NCBI GenBank assembly: GCA_039680605.1
Contig: JBDKTA010000039.1
Span: 112,574-176,573, forward strand
Reading direction: 5' to 3'
DNA length: 64,000 nucleotides
Source: Planctomycetaceae bacterium
Lineage (GTDB): Bacteria > Planctomycetota > Phycisphaerae > SM23-33
Part shown: positions 7,845 through 16,436 of the stretch, piece after piece
Numbering within the stretch: position 1 is the stretch's first letter
How the letters are laid out: every line of letters begins with the position of its first letter
The notes under the pieces: generated by a model
Told to the model about the DNA's origin: nothing
What the model saw: only the letters and a program-made list of their open reading frames with translations
The model's database searches: none
Position numbers and translations under genes: made by a program

Positions 7845-8420
7845 TTACGGTATCAACTGTTTGGTGAATGACTCGACGGGGAACGCCAGACCGGGGGCGT
7901 CGCTGCCGTCAAGTTCGCAGCGGAGGTAGACGTGGCTGTGATTGATGTTCAGCGGCGCACCCTGCAGCAGTTGGGTCAGGGCGACCAGGGCCTTGTACTG
8001 CTCGGGACCGGGGGCGACTTTCGAGAAGTCGCCGATCAGGCAGACGCTGATGGTTTCGGCGTTGAACGAGGCAGGCTGACCCGCGACGCCCAATCCGGCG
8101 GCCTGGCGTTTCCACAACGCCGAGGCATGGACGGCCGTTCCGTTGGAAGATTCAACGACGACGAAGTGGCATCGGCGGGCGATGTCGCTCTCGACGGAGG
8201 GGGAGGAATGGATGACGATGTGGCGCCATCGCGAGGGGAGCATGGGGGCGTCGGTGTCCAGCAGTTTCGCATCGAGCACGGGCGGCTGAGGCGCTACGAC
8301 GACGGCGGCAATCTCTCCCGGCGGGAGCGGGTCGCCGCTCATCATCCAAAGCAACAACGCGCCGCTTGTCATGGAGATCAGCAGCGCCAGCAGCGTTTTG
8401 ACTGTACGTGGTTCTACCAT
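7845..8420 (-). CDS. N-acetylmuramoyl-L-alanine amidase-like exported protein
   Basis: A 191-residue protein with an N-terminal membrane segment (LLALLISMTSGALLLWM) and a domain reminiscent of the AmpD/PGRP amidase fold: WRHIVIHSSPS at the first zinc-ligand strand, then HFVV, then the ISVCLIGDFSK strand and a helix with ALVALTQLLQ. Such enzymes cut the muramic acid-peptide bond or bind peptidoglycan in the periplasm. The final ligand region reads NHSHVYLRCELDGSDAPG; not all zinc ligands can be placed with confidence, so it may be a binding rather than a cleaving domain. The ATG at 8420 is chosen because it starts the membrane segment. It is followed 12 bases on by the small basic gene. Confidence 0.7.
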   Translation of the reverse strand: MVEPRTVKTLLALLISMTSGALLLWMMSGDPLPPGEIAAVVVAPQPPVLDAKLLDTDAPMLPSRWRHIVIHSSPSVESDIARRCHFVVVESSNGTAVHASALWKRQAAGLGVAGQPASFNAETISVCLIGDFSKVAPGPEQYKALVALTQLLQGAPLNINHSHVYLRCELDGSDAPGLAFPVESFTKQLIP

Positions 8421-8617
8421 GTGCCGTCCGGCCTTCACGTTTTGCCCCAGGCGAGCATCCGGCTGTCTGGGGATTCTATGGCTGCTATCGGTCAGTGGCA
8501 ATCTTATTCGCGAGAAAAAATTCGGGCAAAAGCGGAGAAATGGGTCCAAAAGAGGCCGCCGGGTAAAGCCGGCCCGCCAACGGCGGATAGGGGAACCCAT
8601 GAAGGGGCGTTAGTGCG

Positions 8618-9376
8618 TCATTCCACGCCCAACACGCTGCCGTCGTTGCGGGCGACGAGGCGCCGCCCGGGAGGCACGATGGTAAAATCGTCGTCCCACC
8701 GCCCGGCAAAGAGCTTCTCCAGCAGCGTCCAGTCGCCCCGGAGCAGCTCGAAGTCCCACTGGCGCTGGGCCGCCTCGGCGCGGGTCTTGGCGATGGCGGC
8801 CGATTCGTCGCACGCGTCCATCTGCAGATAGCAGAAGCGGCTGTAGTTCTTCGTCCAGTCGCCCAGGCTTTCGAGGATGAAGTCGGCGTTTTCCTTGCCG
8901 TACTTGGCGACCATGCCCTCGTAGTCGTCGGCCAGCCCGAGCTTGCCCATCACGCCCTGGCGATCGTACGCCGGGCGGTCGTAGCCTTCCCCCGGGGTGA
9001 CGTTTCGCTCCGACCACCCCGTGGTCATGTAATACGTGCCGGGGTGCTTGTCGAAGTACGCCTGGTACGCCCCGCGCGAACCAAAGAAGAACGTCACGCA
9101 GTCGTGGGCGCGGGGGATCACCAGCGGCCGCGTGCGGGCGGTCAGGCCGACCAGCCCGTCGTTGCAGCGGGCGTAGCCCAGCAGGATGGCCTCGTAGCGC
9201 CCTTCGGCGTCGGCGGCGTCGACCGCCGCCTGCACGCGGGCGATCATGTCGGCCCGCTCCAGGTCGTGCAGACCCTTGCGCAGGAACTCGACGTCGACCT
9301 GGTGAACGCTCCGCGCCGCCAGCAGGCACGCCTCGCGATAAATAATCTCACAGCCGATGAATTTGTACACGCTCAT
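8618..9376 (-). CDS. DUF1638 family protein
   Basis: A 252-residue cytoplasmic protein starting MSVYKFIGCEIIYREAC. It matches the DUF1638 pattern as I know it: an early Cys, the strand YEAILLGYARCNDG with a central Cys, RTRPLVIPRAHDC with another Cys, then FFFGSRGAYQAYF. DUF1638 genes are often near corrinoid-dependent methyltransferases, and here a UroD-type protein lies close by, across a divergent promoter gap of 74 bases. The ATG at 9376 is preceded by TATAGT six bases upstream and no ribosome site, which suggests a leaderless transcript. Confidence 0.8.
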   Translation of the reverse strand: MSVYKFIGCEIIYREACLLAARSVHQVDVEFLRKGLHDLERADMIARVQAAVDAADAEGRYEAILLGYARCNDGLVGLTARTRPLVIPRAHDCVTFFFGSRGAYQAYFDKHPGTYYMTTGWSERNVTPGEGYDRPAYDRQGVMGKLGLADDYEGMVAKYGKENADFILESLGDWTKNYSRFCYLQMDACDESAAIAKTRAEAAQRQWDFELLRGDWTLLEKLFAGRWDDDFTIVPPGRRLVARNDGSVLGVE

Positions 9377-9450
9377 GGCACCACTATACGGCGCAGAATC
9401 GCTACAAAGAAATGAATGCTTTGCCAAAAGCGCTCCTCTATCATGCAGGC

Positions 9451-10509
9451 ATGCGAAACCTCCTGATCCTGACAAGCGTCCTGCTTCTTGCAGCCGCGGC
9501 GTTATGCACCGCTTCGCCACCGGCGACGACGACGGCGCCGGCGGCCGGCGGCGAGTTCTCGCTGGTCGTGCTGCCCGACACGCAGATCTATGCGATGAAG
9601 CATCCGGACATCTTCCACGCCCAGACGAAGTGGATCGCCGACAACGCGGCTGCGCTCAATATCAAGTACGTGCTGCACGTGGGCGACATCACCAACGACA
9701 ACGTGCCTGCGCAGTGGACGGTCGCGCGGGCGGCGATGGGGCGGCTGGACGCCAAGGTGCCCTACGCCCTGTGCGTGGGCAATCACGACATCGGCGCCGG
9801 CGGCACCAGCCGCGACCGCAGCACGCTCATGGGCCGGTACTTCACGCTCGACCAGCTCAAGGCCGCCCCGACCTTCGGCGGCGTGTACGACAAGGAGCCC
9901 GCCGGCGTCTCGAACAGTTTTCACACCTTCGAAGCGGCGGGCAAGAAGTGGCTCGTGCTGGCGCTGGAGTTTGCCCCGCGCGACGACGTGCTGCGCTGGG
10001 CAGCCGAGGTCGCGGCCGCCCACAAGGACCACCGCGCCATCGTCATCACGCACGGGTACATGTATCCCGACGGGCTGCGCTACGACCAACCCCTGCGCCA
10101 ACCGTACCACACCAGCCGCTATCGCGTCGGGCGCGACGGCAACGACGGCCAGCAGATATGGGAAAAGCTCGTGTATCCCAGCGAGAATATCCGCCTGGTC
10201 GCGTGCGGGCACGTGTGGACGGTTGGCCGCCGCAGCGACGCCAACGCCGCGGGCAAGACCGTTCACCAGATGGTGGTCGACTACCAGACCGCTCCGCGCG
10301 GCGGCGAAGGATATCTGCGCGTGATCAAGTTCTCGCGCGACGGCGAGTCGGCCGACGTGTACGACTACTCGCCCGTGCTGGACAAGATCAACCCCGCCCC
10401 CGGGGCGAGCTTTCATTTGGACTTCACCGCAGCGCCGCAGTCGAAACCCCAGGCCACGAGCCGACCGGCGATATCTACTACTACCAGGCAAACGACGGGA
10501 AAACATTGA
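9451..10509 (+). CDS. Exported metallophosphoesterase (calcineurin-like)
   Basis: A 352-residue protein with a signal peptide (LLILTSVLLLAAAALCTA). The metal-centre motifs appear in order: PDTQ with Asp43 (Gln replaces the usual second His, as in the PDTQ subgroup), GDIT with Asp79, GNHD at 110-113, a THG His near residue 203, and GHVW near 252 where the usual GHxH has lost its last His. It should hydrolyse phosphoesters outside the cytoplasm; substrate unknown. The ATG at 9451 is picked because it starts the signal peptide. TATCAT six bases upstream could be a -10 box for a leaderless transcript. Its stop overlaps the next start (TGATG). Confidence 0.85.
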   Translation: MRNLLILTSVLLLAAAALCTASPPATTTAPAAGGEFSLVVLPDTQIYAMKHPDIFHAQTKWIADNAAALNIKYVLHVGDITNDNVPAQWTVARAAMGRLDAKVPYALCVGNHDIGAGGTSRDRSTLMGRYFTLDQLKAAPTFGGVYDKEPAGVSNSFHTFEAAGKKWLVLALEFAPRDDVLRWAAEVAAAHKDHRAIVITHGYMYPDGLRYDQPLRQPYHTSRYRVGRDGNDGQQIWEKLVYPSENIRLVACGHVWTVGRRSDANAAGKTVHQMVVDYQTAPRGGEGYLRVIKFSRDGESADVYDYSPVLDKINPAPGASFHLDFTAAPQSKPQATSRPAISTTTRQTTGKH

Positions 10510-11570
10510 TGATTCGCCAACCGCTGTCGCGAGATGAAGTGATCAAGGCCATCGAGCACCGCCGCCCCAGCCGCGTGCCCATGATGATTCACCAGTGGAA
10601 CTGGGCCGGGGCCTTCGGCGAGCGCACGGCCGAGGTCGAGGCCATCCAGGCCGAGTACCCGCAGGACTTCTTCCAGATCATCCCGCGCATGCCCAACCAC
10701 TGGGACGATCTGGCCAACGGCGGCCACATCCCCGGGTATTCGTGGATGCACACGCCGCCGCCGGCGGCCTCCGGGCCGGCCAAAGGGCACGACGCCAACG
10801 TCGCGATCACCGACTGGGCGATGCTGGATGACATGCTGGCGGCCTGGCCGGACCCCAACCTGCCGCAGATGTACGAAGGCGCCGCCGAGCACCTGGCCGC
10901 CAACGCCGGCGGGCGGTACACGGGCATTCACTGGTGGTTCTGCCTGTACGAGCGGCTGTGGTCGCTGCGCGGGATGGAGAACATCCTCTGCGATTTCTAT
11001 CTCAATCCTGAGCCGGTGCATCGGCTGATGGACGCCCTGACGGACTTCTACTGCGGCGTGATCCGCCGCGGGGGTGAGCTGGGCGTCGACTGCGTCTACA
11101 CCACCGACGACATCGGCATGCAGACCGGGCCGATGTTCGGCATCGACGTCTTCCGCGAGTTCTTCAAGCCGCGCTACCAGCGCATGATCAAGACCGCCCA
11201 CGACTGCGGGATGCACTTCTGGCTGCACACCTGCGGCGACGTGCGGCTGTTCATGGAAGACTTCATCGAGATCGGCCTGGACGTGATCCACCCGATCCAG
11301 AAGTACACGATGAACGAGCGCGAGGTCGCCGAGCGCTTCGGCGGGCGCATCTGTTTCTGGACGGGCATGGACGTGCAGCAGATTCTCCCGCGCGGAACGC
11401 CCGAGGACGTGCGCCGCGAGGTGCGGTTCATGATCGACACCTACGACCGCCCCGAAGGCGGCTGCATGGTTACCGCCGGCAACGGCATCACCGCCGACGT
11501 GCCGGTGGAGAATCTGCGGGCCTTCTATGATGAAACGTACAACTATGGCCTGACGCACCGGCAAAGGTAG
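10509..11570 (+). CDS. Uroporphyrinogen decarboxylase (UroD)-family protein, likely corrinoid methyltransferase type
   Basis: A 353-residue UroD/MtaA-fold protein. The zinc-binding stretch of the methyltransferase branch is visible as HTCGD (His240, Cys242), followed by GLDVIHPIQ and a C-terminal NGITADVPVENLRAFYD segment. True heme-pathway HemE lacks that His-x-Cys and has different N-terminal arginines, so this is more likely a methyltransferase acting with a corrinoid protein. The start codon shares a base with the phosphoesterase stop (TGATG), so the two are co-translated. The DUF1638 gene nearby supports a methyl-transfer context. Confidence 0.82.
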   Translation: MIRQPLSRDEVIKAIEHRRPSRVPMMIHQWNWAGAFGERTAEVEAIQAEYPQDFFQIIPRMPNHWDDLANGGHIPGYSWMHTPPPAASGPAKGHDANVAITDWAMLDDMLAAWPDPNLPQMYEGAAEHLAANAGGRYTGIHWWFCLYERLWSLRGMENILCDFYLNPEPVHRLMDALTDFYCGVIRRGGELGVDCVYTTDDIGMQTGPMFGIDVFREFFKPRYQRMIKTAHDCGMHFWLHTCGDVRLFMEDFIEIGLDVIHPIQKYTMNEREVAERFGGRICFWTGMDVQQILPRGTPEDVRREVRFMIDTYDRPEGGCMVTAGNGITADVPVENLRAFYDETYNYGLTHRQR

Positions 11571-11574
11571 ATCT

Positions 11575-11613
11575 TTCCCCATTCGCGCAATTCGTGACAT
11601 TCGTGGACGTAAC
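11575..11613. repeat. Single arm of the CCACGAATGTCACGAA repeat family
   Basis: The segment TTCGTGACATTCGTGG and its flank to GTAAC matches the uninterrupted form of the inverted-repeat arm at 60385-60452. It is the empty-site version of the place where a 30-bp hairpin is inserted in the pseudopilin gene. Confidence 0.8.
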
Positions 11614-11639
11614 ATCCCCGCCCCCGAACTTGCAGAAAC

Positions 11640-12185
11640 TCAAAGCTCTGCGAAATCTTCTTCGAGTTGCTTGAGCGCTTTGCGATGGGCGAGCCTGGCG
11701 ACCGAGCCCATGCGGTCGATGATCATGCGGCCGTCGATGTGATCGCATTCATGCTGGAAGCAGCGGGCCATGAGGCCCTGGGCGGTCTGCTGGAAGCGGC
11801 GGCCTTCCAGGTCGATCGCTTCGAGCACGACCGTGTTGTATCGCTTGATGCGGGTGTAGATCGAGGGGAAGCTCAGGCAGCCTTCTTCGTCATCGGCGGG
11901 ATCGCTCTGCTCGACGATGCGCGGGTTGATGTAGGCCATGACGCCTTCGCCGGTCTCGTCGGGCACGCCGGCCAGGAATAACCGCACCGTCACGCCGACC
12001 TGGCAGCCGGCCAGTCCCACGCCGGAGGCCCTGCTCAGGATGGCGGCCATGCGCTGGGCCAAGGCTCGCACGGCGTCGTCGACGGCGTCAATGGGGGTGG
12101 ACACTTCGCGCAGGCGCGGGTCGGGATAGTGAATGAGTTTCAGCGCCGGCAGGTCCGCGGAACGAATTTTCTCAGCAGAAGTCAC
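11640..12185 (-). CDS. def: Peptide deformylase
   Basis: Removes the formyl group from the N-terminal Met of new proteins. From the GTG at 12185 the product is 181 residues, the usual length. All three motifs are intact: GVGLAGCQ (55-62), EGCLS with the metal-binding Cys103, and QHECDH with His145, the catalytic Glu and His149. The GTG at 12185 is preferred over a TTG at 12218: a promoter TTGATT-18 bases-TAGGAT ends eight bases upstream of it, and family alignment starts near LIHYPDPRL. The gene lies 34 bases after the DinG-type gene with its own promoter inside that gap. Confidence 0.95.
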   Translation of the reverse strand: MTSAEKIRSADLPALKLIHYPDPRLREVSTPIDAVDDAVRALAQRMAAILSRASGVGLAGCQVGVTVRLFLAGVPDETGEGVMAYINPRIVEQSDPADDEEGCLSFPSIYTRIKRYNTVVLEAIDLEGRRFQQTAQGLMARCFQHECDHIDGRMIIDRMGSVARLAHRKALKQLEEDFAEL

Positions 12186-12193
12186 GTCACCCC

Positions 12194-12222
12194 ATCCTAT
12201 CAGGCGGCGGGCGGTCAAATCA
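12194..12222 (-). promoter_or_regulatory. Promoter of def
   Basis: On the minus strand, TTGATT (12222-12217), an 18-base spacer and TAGGAT (12199-12194) form a sigma70-type promoter. The -10 box ends eight bases before the GTG start of def, so transcription would start at or next to the start codon. Confidence 0.6.
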
Positions 12223-14220
12223 ACCCGAAGACCCTCGTTTGCACCACTGGTCCATGACGATGGCGATGTCGGGCAGGGCCTGGATGAACGCCTTGCCGTA
12301 GGGCTTGCTGACGATGCGATGGTCCAGGCAGACGACGAAACCGGTGTCGACGCTGGAGCGGATCAGTCGGCCGAAGCCTTGCTTGAAGCGGATGACGGCC
12401 TCGGGAAGCTGATAGGAATTGAACGGGTTTCCGCCGCTGAGGCGGATGGTCTCGATGCGGGCCTCGATGATCGGCTCATTGGGCACGGCGAAGGGGAGCT
12501 TGGCGATGATGACGTTCTGCAGCGCGTCGCCGGCGACGTCGACGCCCTGCCAGAAGCTCGTGGTTCCCAGCAGCACCGAGCGGGCCTCGCCGCGGAAGCG
12601 GCGCAGCATCGCCTGCTGCGACAGCGCGCCGCCCTGGGTCAGGAGCTGGTACTCGTGTTCGTGGCAGAACGGTTCGATCTCGGCCGCGATGGCGTTGAGC
12701 ATCTGGTAGCTCGTCAGCAGCACGAAGCAGCGGCCCTGCGAGAGGTCGACGTAATGCTCGATGGCTCGGGCGGCGGCGGGCACGAAGGCCGGATCGTTGA
12801 CATCGCCCAGGCCCGTTTCGATGTAGAGCTTGGCCTGGCGACGGAAGTCGAAGGGGCTGGCCAGAAGCAGCTCGCGCCCCTCTTCGAGACCCAGGCGGCT
12901 TCGGATGTAGTCGAACCCGTGCTTGCCCGCGCGGGCGGTGGCCAGGGTGGCGCTGGTGAGGATGGCGGACTTGACCTCGTGGAAGACCAGGTCGCGCACG
13001 ATCGGCGCGACGTTGACCGGGGCCGAGGCCAGCGTGACGGCGCGGCGGCGCGTGCGGCCTCGCGTTTCGCGCAGCGTCACCCAGTAGACATGATCTCCCT
13101 GGGCCTGGTCGATGATATCGGCGATGTCGCCGGCCAGTTCAACGGCCCGGTCGCGGGCGCCGGCGATCTCGAAGGCGGTTTCGTCTTTGCGAGAGCCCGT
13201 GGCGCGTTTGAGCGCCTCGGCCAGTTCCTTCAGCGCCGGCGTGAGGGGGTTGGTGATGAACCCGGCGTCCCGGATGCGTCCGCTGGAGGCCACCGCCGGT
13301 CCGCGGTAATTGGCCAGGGCGTCGAAGAACTCCGTCGCCGCGGCGTCGGCGGCCACTACGGCGTTGATCGTAGCCTGATCGTTCGCCAGGGCCAGCAGGC
13401 CGCGTCCGGTGCGTTCGTCGAAGAGGTCCCGCAGCAGGAACTGGACGGCCCCGGAGGTGACGGACTGTCCGAAGTGGTCGCTGACGACGGTCTCGACGGT
13501 ATGGGCTTCGTCGAGGATGACCACGTCGTAGTCGCCCAGCAGGGCGCCGCCGGCTTTGCGCAGGGCCAGGTCGGCGAAGAACATCGCGTGATTGACCACG
13601 ACGATGTCCGCCGCCTGCACGCGGCGGCGCGCGGCGGCCAGGAAGCACTTGCTGTTGTACGAGCACTTGGCGCCGCGGCAGACGCTGCGGTCGGAGCAGA
13701 CGCGGCTCCACAGCGAGCGGTCGAGATCGAAGTCGATCTCCTGCAGCGTCCCGGTGTCGGTGCCCATCGCCCACTGCGTCAGGGCCTCGAGCTGCTCGTG
13801 CTCGTCGGCGGTCAGCAGCTTGTCGCGTCCGTCGACAACCGTCGCCAGGCGGCGGAAGCACAGGTAGTTGCCGCGCCCCTTGGCCAGCTCGGCGGTGAAC
13901 GTCACCGGCAGCACCTCGCGCAGGAAGGGCAGGTCCTTGGTGATGAGCTGGTCCTGAAGGGCGATGGTGTACGTCGAGACGATGACGCGCAGCTTGTCGT
14001 CGCCGTCCTGGCCGGCGCAGGCCGATAGGATCGCCGGGACGAGATAGGCGAAGCTTTTGCCCACGCCCGTGCCGGCCTCGACGATCAGGTGCTGGCGGGC
14101 CTCCAGCGCCGCCGCGACGCCCTGGGCCATCTCGAGCTGCTCGCGGCGGTGTTCGTAGCCGCCCAGGCGCTGGGCGATCAGACCCTCAGGACCGAGAACC
14201 TGCTCGACGGTCAAAGCCAT
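12220..14220 (-). CDS. DinG/XPD-family ATP-dependent DNA helicase
   Basis: A 666-residue superfamily 2 helicase. Walker A is GTGVGKS (50-56), the DEAH box is in VVILDEAHTVE near residue 236, and between them four cysteines (CSDRSVCRGAKCSYNSKC) match the iron-sulfur cluster of DinG/XPD helicases. The C-terminal half has TSFWQGVDVAGD and QGFGRLIRS, typical motifs V and VI. It should unwind DNA 5' to 3', in repair or R-loop removal. The ATG at 14220 is used; an upstream GTG at 14235 falls in repeat DNA. It overlaps the 3' end of the membrane-protein gene by ten bases. Confidence 0.92.
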   Translation of the reverse strand: MALTVEQVLGPEGLIAQRLGGYEHRREQLEMAQGVAAALEARQHLIVEAGTGVGKSFAYLVPAILSACAGQDGDDKLRVIVSTYTIALQDQLITKDLPFLREVLPVTFTAELAKGRGNYLCFRRLATVVDGRDKLLTADEHEQLEALTQWAMGTDTGTLQEIDFDLDRSLWSRVCSDRSVCRGAKCSYNSKCFLAAARRRVQAADIVVVNHAMFFADLALRKAGGALLGDYDVVILDEAHTVETVVSDHFGQSVTSGAVQFLLRDLFDERTGRGLLALANDQATINAVVAADAAATEFFDALANYRGPAVASSGRIRDAGFITNPLTPALKELAEALKRATGSRKDETAFEIAGARDRAVELAGDIADIIDQAQGDHVYWVTLRETRGRTRRRAVTLASAPVNVAPIVRDLVFHEVKSAILTSATLATARAGKHGFDYIRSRLGLEEGRELLLASPFDFRRQAKLYIETGLGDVNDPAFVPAAARAIEHYVDLSQGRCFVLLTSYQMLNAIAAEIEPFCHEHEYQLLTQGGALSQQAMLRRFRGEARSVLLGTTSFWQGVDVAGDALQNVIIAKLPFAVPNEPIIEARIETIRLSGGNPFNSYQLPEAVIRFKQGFGRLIRSSVDTGFVVCLDHRIVSKPYGKAFIQALPDIAIVMDQWCKRGSSG

Positions 14221-14819
14221 GCCGCAACGTGGCACAGGCTTTCCAGCCTGTGTCCCAGAGCTGAACCCACAATTGCCCCACAGCCTGGAAAGGCTGTGCC
14301 ACAGGCGAGCGCGCGAGTCGTTGCCGGGAACGGGTCGGGCCGTGACAGCAGATCGATAAACTGCCCGATGAACACCACCGTCGCCAGAATCACTGCCAGC
14401 ACGATGATCGTCGCCAGGATGGTGATGAACGTGCGCCCGCGGACGATCGTCGAGTGCATCGCCGAGACGATGCGGTCTTTCGCCAAAGCCAGCATCGCCA
14501 GCATCACCATGCCCACTGTGGGCCAGATGCTGATCGAGTGGACGGCCGAGTAGATGAACACGCCTCGCGAGCGTTCGGGCATGATGTCGGCGCCGTCGGG
14601 GCCGCCCGAGACGGCGCTCTTGAGGTAGTAGTGGACGCGTCCCTCGGCGTCGCTGCGGACGCGGCCGTTGATCGCCTCGCCGCCGACGATCACGTACCCG
14701 ATGGTGAACAGCAGGAAGTTGGCCAGGCCCAGAAAGATTACCAGTACGGCGATGCGCGTCTTGCGGTCGGCGCCCTGGGGGAGCTGGTCCTCTTCCGGCA
14801 ACGTGTCAAACCTTTGCAC
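14211..14819 (-). CDS. Membrane protein of unknown function
   Basis: A 202-residue protein with three clear membrane spans: [20 protein letters not shown], the segment around [14 protein letters not shown], and [21 protein letters not shown] short charged N-terminus precedes the first. I do not recognise the family. The GTG at 14819 lies inside thiG, giving a 14-base overlap, so it is co-translated with the thiazole genes; a link to thiamine synthesis is not shown. The C-terminal tail of about 30 residues after the third span is encoded by the REP pair at 14229-14302 and is probably not ancestral. Confidence 0.7.
   Translation of the reverse strand: MQRFDTLPEEDQLPQGADRKTRIAVLVIFLGLANFLLFTIGYVIVGGEAINGRVRSDAEGRVHYYLKSAVSGGPDGADIMPERSRGVFIYSAVHSISIWPTVGMVMLAMLALAKDRIVSAMHSTIVRGRTFITILATIIVLAVILATVVFIGQFIDLLSRPDPFPATTRALACGTAFPGCGAIVGSALGHRLESLCHVAAWL
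14229..14302. repeat. Inverted pair of REP-like palindromes (CACAGGCT family)
   Basis: GTGG then CACAGGCT, TTCC, AGCCTGTG at 14229-14252, and the mirror arrangement CACAGCCT, GGAA, AGGCTGTG, CCAC at 14279-14302. Two REPs head to head make a BIME-like unit of 74 bp. It codes for the last residues of the upstream membrane protein ([13 protein letters not shown]). Confidence 0.9.
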
Positions 14820-15630
14820 CGATGACCCCTTCCAGCGGCGAAGACGCCGTCGCGTAAAGTTTCCGCGGGATCCGCCCCGCGCGGGCGGCAAGGTAACCGC
14901 TCTCGACGGCCAGCCGCATCGCCCGCGCCATCGCCAGCGGGTCTTTCGCCCCGGCGATGCCGGTGTTGAGCAGCACGCCGTCGGCGCCAAGCTCCATCGC
15001 CACCGTCACGTCGCTGGCCGTGCCCACGCCGGCGTCGACGATGATCGGGTAGCTCTCGTCGCCGGCCTTGAGCTGCTCGAGAATGATCCGGATGCTCCAG
15101 GGGTTCAGCACGCCCTGCCCCGAGCCGATGGGGCTGCCGGCCGGCATGACCGCCGCGGCCCCGGCGTCTTTGAGGCGCTGCGCCATGATCGGGTCGTCGC
15201 TGGTGTAGCAGAGCACGACAAAACCGTCGGCCTTGAGCTCCTTGAGTGCCTCGAGCGTTCCGACGGGGTCGGGCAGCAGCGTCTTCTTGTCGCCCAGGAC
15301 CTCGAGCTTGACCCACGCCGAGCCGCGATTGCCCAGGCCCTCGAGCAGCTCGCGTCCGAGGCGCGCCGTGCGGACAGCGTCGTCGGCGCTGAAGCACCCT
15401 GCCGTGTTGGGCAGCAGCGTGTATTGCACGGGGTCGATGAAGTCCAGGATGTTGCGCCCCTTGGCGTCGCTCATACGCTCGCGGCGCACCGCCACGGTGA
15501 CGACCTGGCAGCCGCTTTCGGACAGCGCCTCGGCCATCTGTTCGTACGTGGTATACTTGCCCGTGCCGACCAGCAGGCGGCTGGCAAACTCGATGGGGCC
15601 GATTTTCAGACTCGGGACTGTGATGCTCAT
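14806..15630 (-). CDS. thiG: Thiazole synthase ThiG
   Basis: A 274-residue enzyme of thiamine synthesis that makes the thiazole phosphate from deoxyxylulose phosphate, dehydroglycine and ThiS-thiocarboxylate. The N-terminus ([10 protein letters not shown]), the Schiff-base lysine in [11 protein letters not shown] (Lys108), the phosphate loops [11 protein letters not shown] and [13 protein letters not shown], and the C-terminal [14 protein letters not shown] are all intact. The ATG at 15630 follows the thiS stop by four bases. Confidence 0.97.
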   Translation of the reverse strand: MSITVPSLKIGPIEFASRLLVGTGKYTTYEQMAEALSESGCQVVTVAVRRERMSDAKGRNILDFIDPVQYTLLPNTAGCFSADDAVRTARLGRELLEGLGNRGSAWVKLEVLGDKKTLLPDPVGTLEALKELKADGFVVLCYTSDDPIMAQRLKDAGAAAVMPAGSPIGSGQGVLNPWSIRIILEQLKAGDESYPIIVDAGVGTASDVTVAMELGADGVLLNTGIAGAKDPLAMARAMRLAVESGYLAARAGRIPRKLYATASSPLEGVIGAKV

Positions 15631-15634
15631 AGTG

Positions 15635-15835
15635 TTATCCACCGCCGACGAGGGTGACGATTTCGAGCTGGTCGTCGGCCGCCAAAAGGGTTTGTGCAAA
15701 CTCCGCCCGCCGGACAAGGCGGCGGTTGCGCTCGACCGCCACGCGCAGCGGTTCAAGGTCCAGCCGCTCCAGCAGCGCCGCCATCGTCAGCCCCTCGGGC
15801 TGCTCCGTCCATTCGCCGTTGACCATGATCCGCAT
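15635..15835 (-). CDS. thiS: Sulfur carrier protein ThiS
   Basis: A 66-residue ubiquitin-fold carrier ending in the required Gly-Gly (EIVTLVGGG). It carries sulfur as a C-terminal thiocarboxylate to ThiG, whose gene follows directly. The start ATG has no ribosome site, but TATAAT ends seven bases upstream, which suggests a leaderless message. No TPP riboswitch was visible upstream; the region is filled with repeats. Confidence 0.93.
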   Translation of the reverse strand: MRIMVNGEWTEQPEGLTMAALLERLDLEPLRVAVERNRRLVRRAEFAQTLLAADDQLEIVTLVGGG

Positions 15836-15842
15836 GGCGTCA

Positions 15843-15848
15843 ATTATA
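15843..15848 (-). promoter_or_regulatory. Candidate -10 box of thiS operon
   Basis: A perfect TATAAT on the minus strand ending seven bases before the thiS ATG. The -35 region is weak (CTTTCA at 17 bases). If used, thiS is translated from a leaderless transcript. Confidence 0.5.
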
Positions 15849-15874
15849 AGACAATCGCGGGAGAGTGAAAGGGT

Positions 15875-15938
15875 GAATGGATGATTGGATGGATGGATGA
15901 TTGGATGATTGGATGGATGGATGGATGGATGGGTTGCG
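15875..15938. repeat. Tandem GGAT/GATT microsatellite-like repeat
   Basis: About 64 bases made of GGAT and GATT tetramers (TGGATGATTGGATGGATGGA and so on). Slippage at such a site would make its length variable. Confidence 0.85.
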
Positions 15939-16094
15939 TGATTGGCGTGAATCCGATATTTGCGGCGGGGCTCTGGTCACGCAGTAGCCATGGCGAAGGC
16001 GGATGCCCCGCGCGGTTGTTGGATTGGGGATTTTCCTCCCGCGAAGATTGGGTTGCCCCGATGATCTGGCGCAGGCCCGCCCGCGCGCCGGTAC

Positions 16095-16172
16095 GGTTCC
16101 ACTTCCTTGCACTTTGTTGCCTGCCCGCCGTAGCCTTGGCGAAGGCGGGTACTTTTCACAGCGGTTTCGAGG
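16095..16172. repeat. CTTCCTTGCACTTTGTTG repeat, copy 1, carrying a 30-bp insert
   Basis: A host repeat CCACTTCCTTGCACTTTGTTG is followed by a 30-bp hairpin (16120-16149) and then TACTTTTCACAGCGGTTTCG. The host without the insert is present twice at 50161-50310 on the other strand. Confidence 0.88.
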
Positions 16173-16217
16173 GAACCTGCCCCATCCGCTCCCCTACAGC
16201 CAGAAGCCAGGGAATTA

Positions 16218-16320
16218 TGCGACACAGAGGCGCAGAGAAAGACGAGAAAAGCAACTGTGTTAAAGAGGAAGACTTAAGAAGCGTTTCCCGCCACTGTTTT
16301 CTCTGCGCCTCTGTGTCGCA
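16218..16320. repeat. 103-bp inverted-repeat element with perfect 23-bp ends
   Basis: The left end 16218-16240 starts TGCGACACAGAGGCGC and the right end 16298-16320 is its exact reverse complement. It has the look of a small non-autonomous mobile element. It is in the CGCAGAGG family of inverted repeats. Confidence 0.88.
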
Positions 16321-16361
16321 AGGTCTTTGCCACCCCTGAAAGCGGTATGGCCTATACCACA

Positions 16362-16436
16362 ATTCCACTTCCTTGCACTTTGTTGCCTGCCCGCCGTAGC
16401 CTTGGCGAAGGCGGGTACTTTTCACAGCACTTTCGC
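16362..16436. repeat. CTTCCTTGCACTTTGTTG repeat, copy 2, carrying the same 30-bp insert
   Basis: The same host repeat as copy 1, interrupted at the same position by an identical 30-bp hairpin at 16386-16415. The two interrupted copies probably arose by duplication of an already filled repeat. Confidence 0.88.

Noticed and set aside
12133..14028. Long plus-strand frame opposite the DinG-type gene
   Set aside because: It is a shadow frame of a clear helicase gene in GC-rich DNA; the composition is typical of antisense frames.
15836..16060. TPP riboswitch upstream of thiS
   Set aside because: No CTGAGA or ACCTGATC core was found on the minus strand; the area is tandem GGAT repeats and a -10 box close to the start codon.
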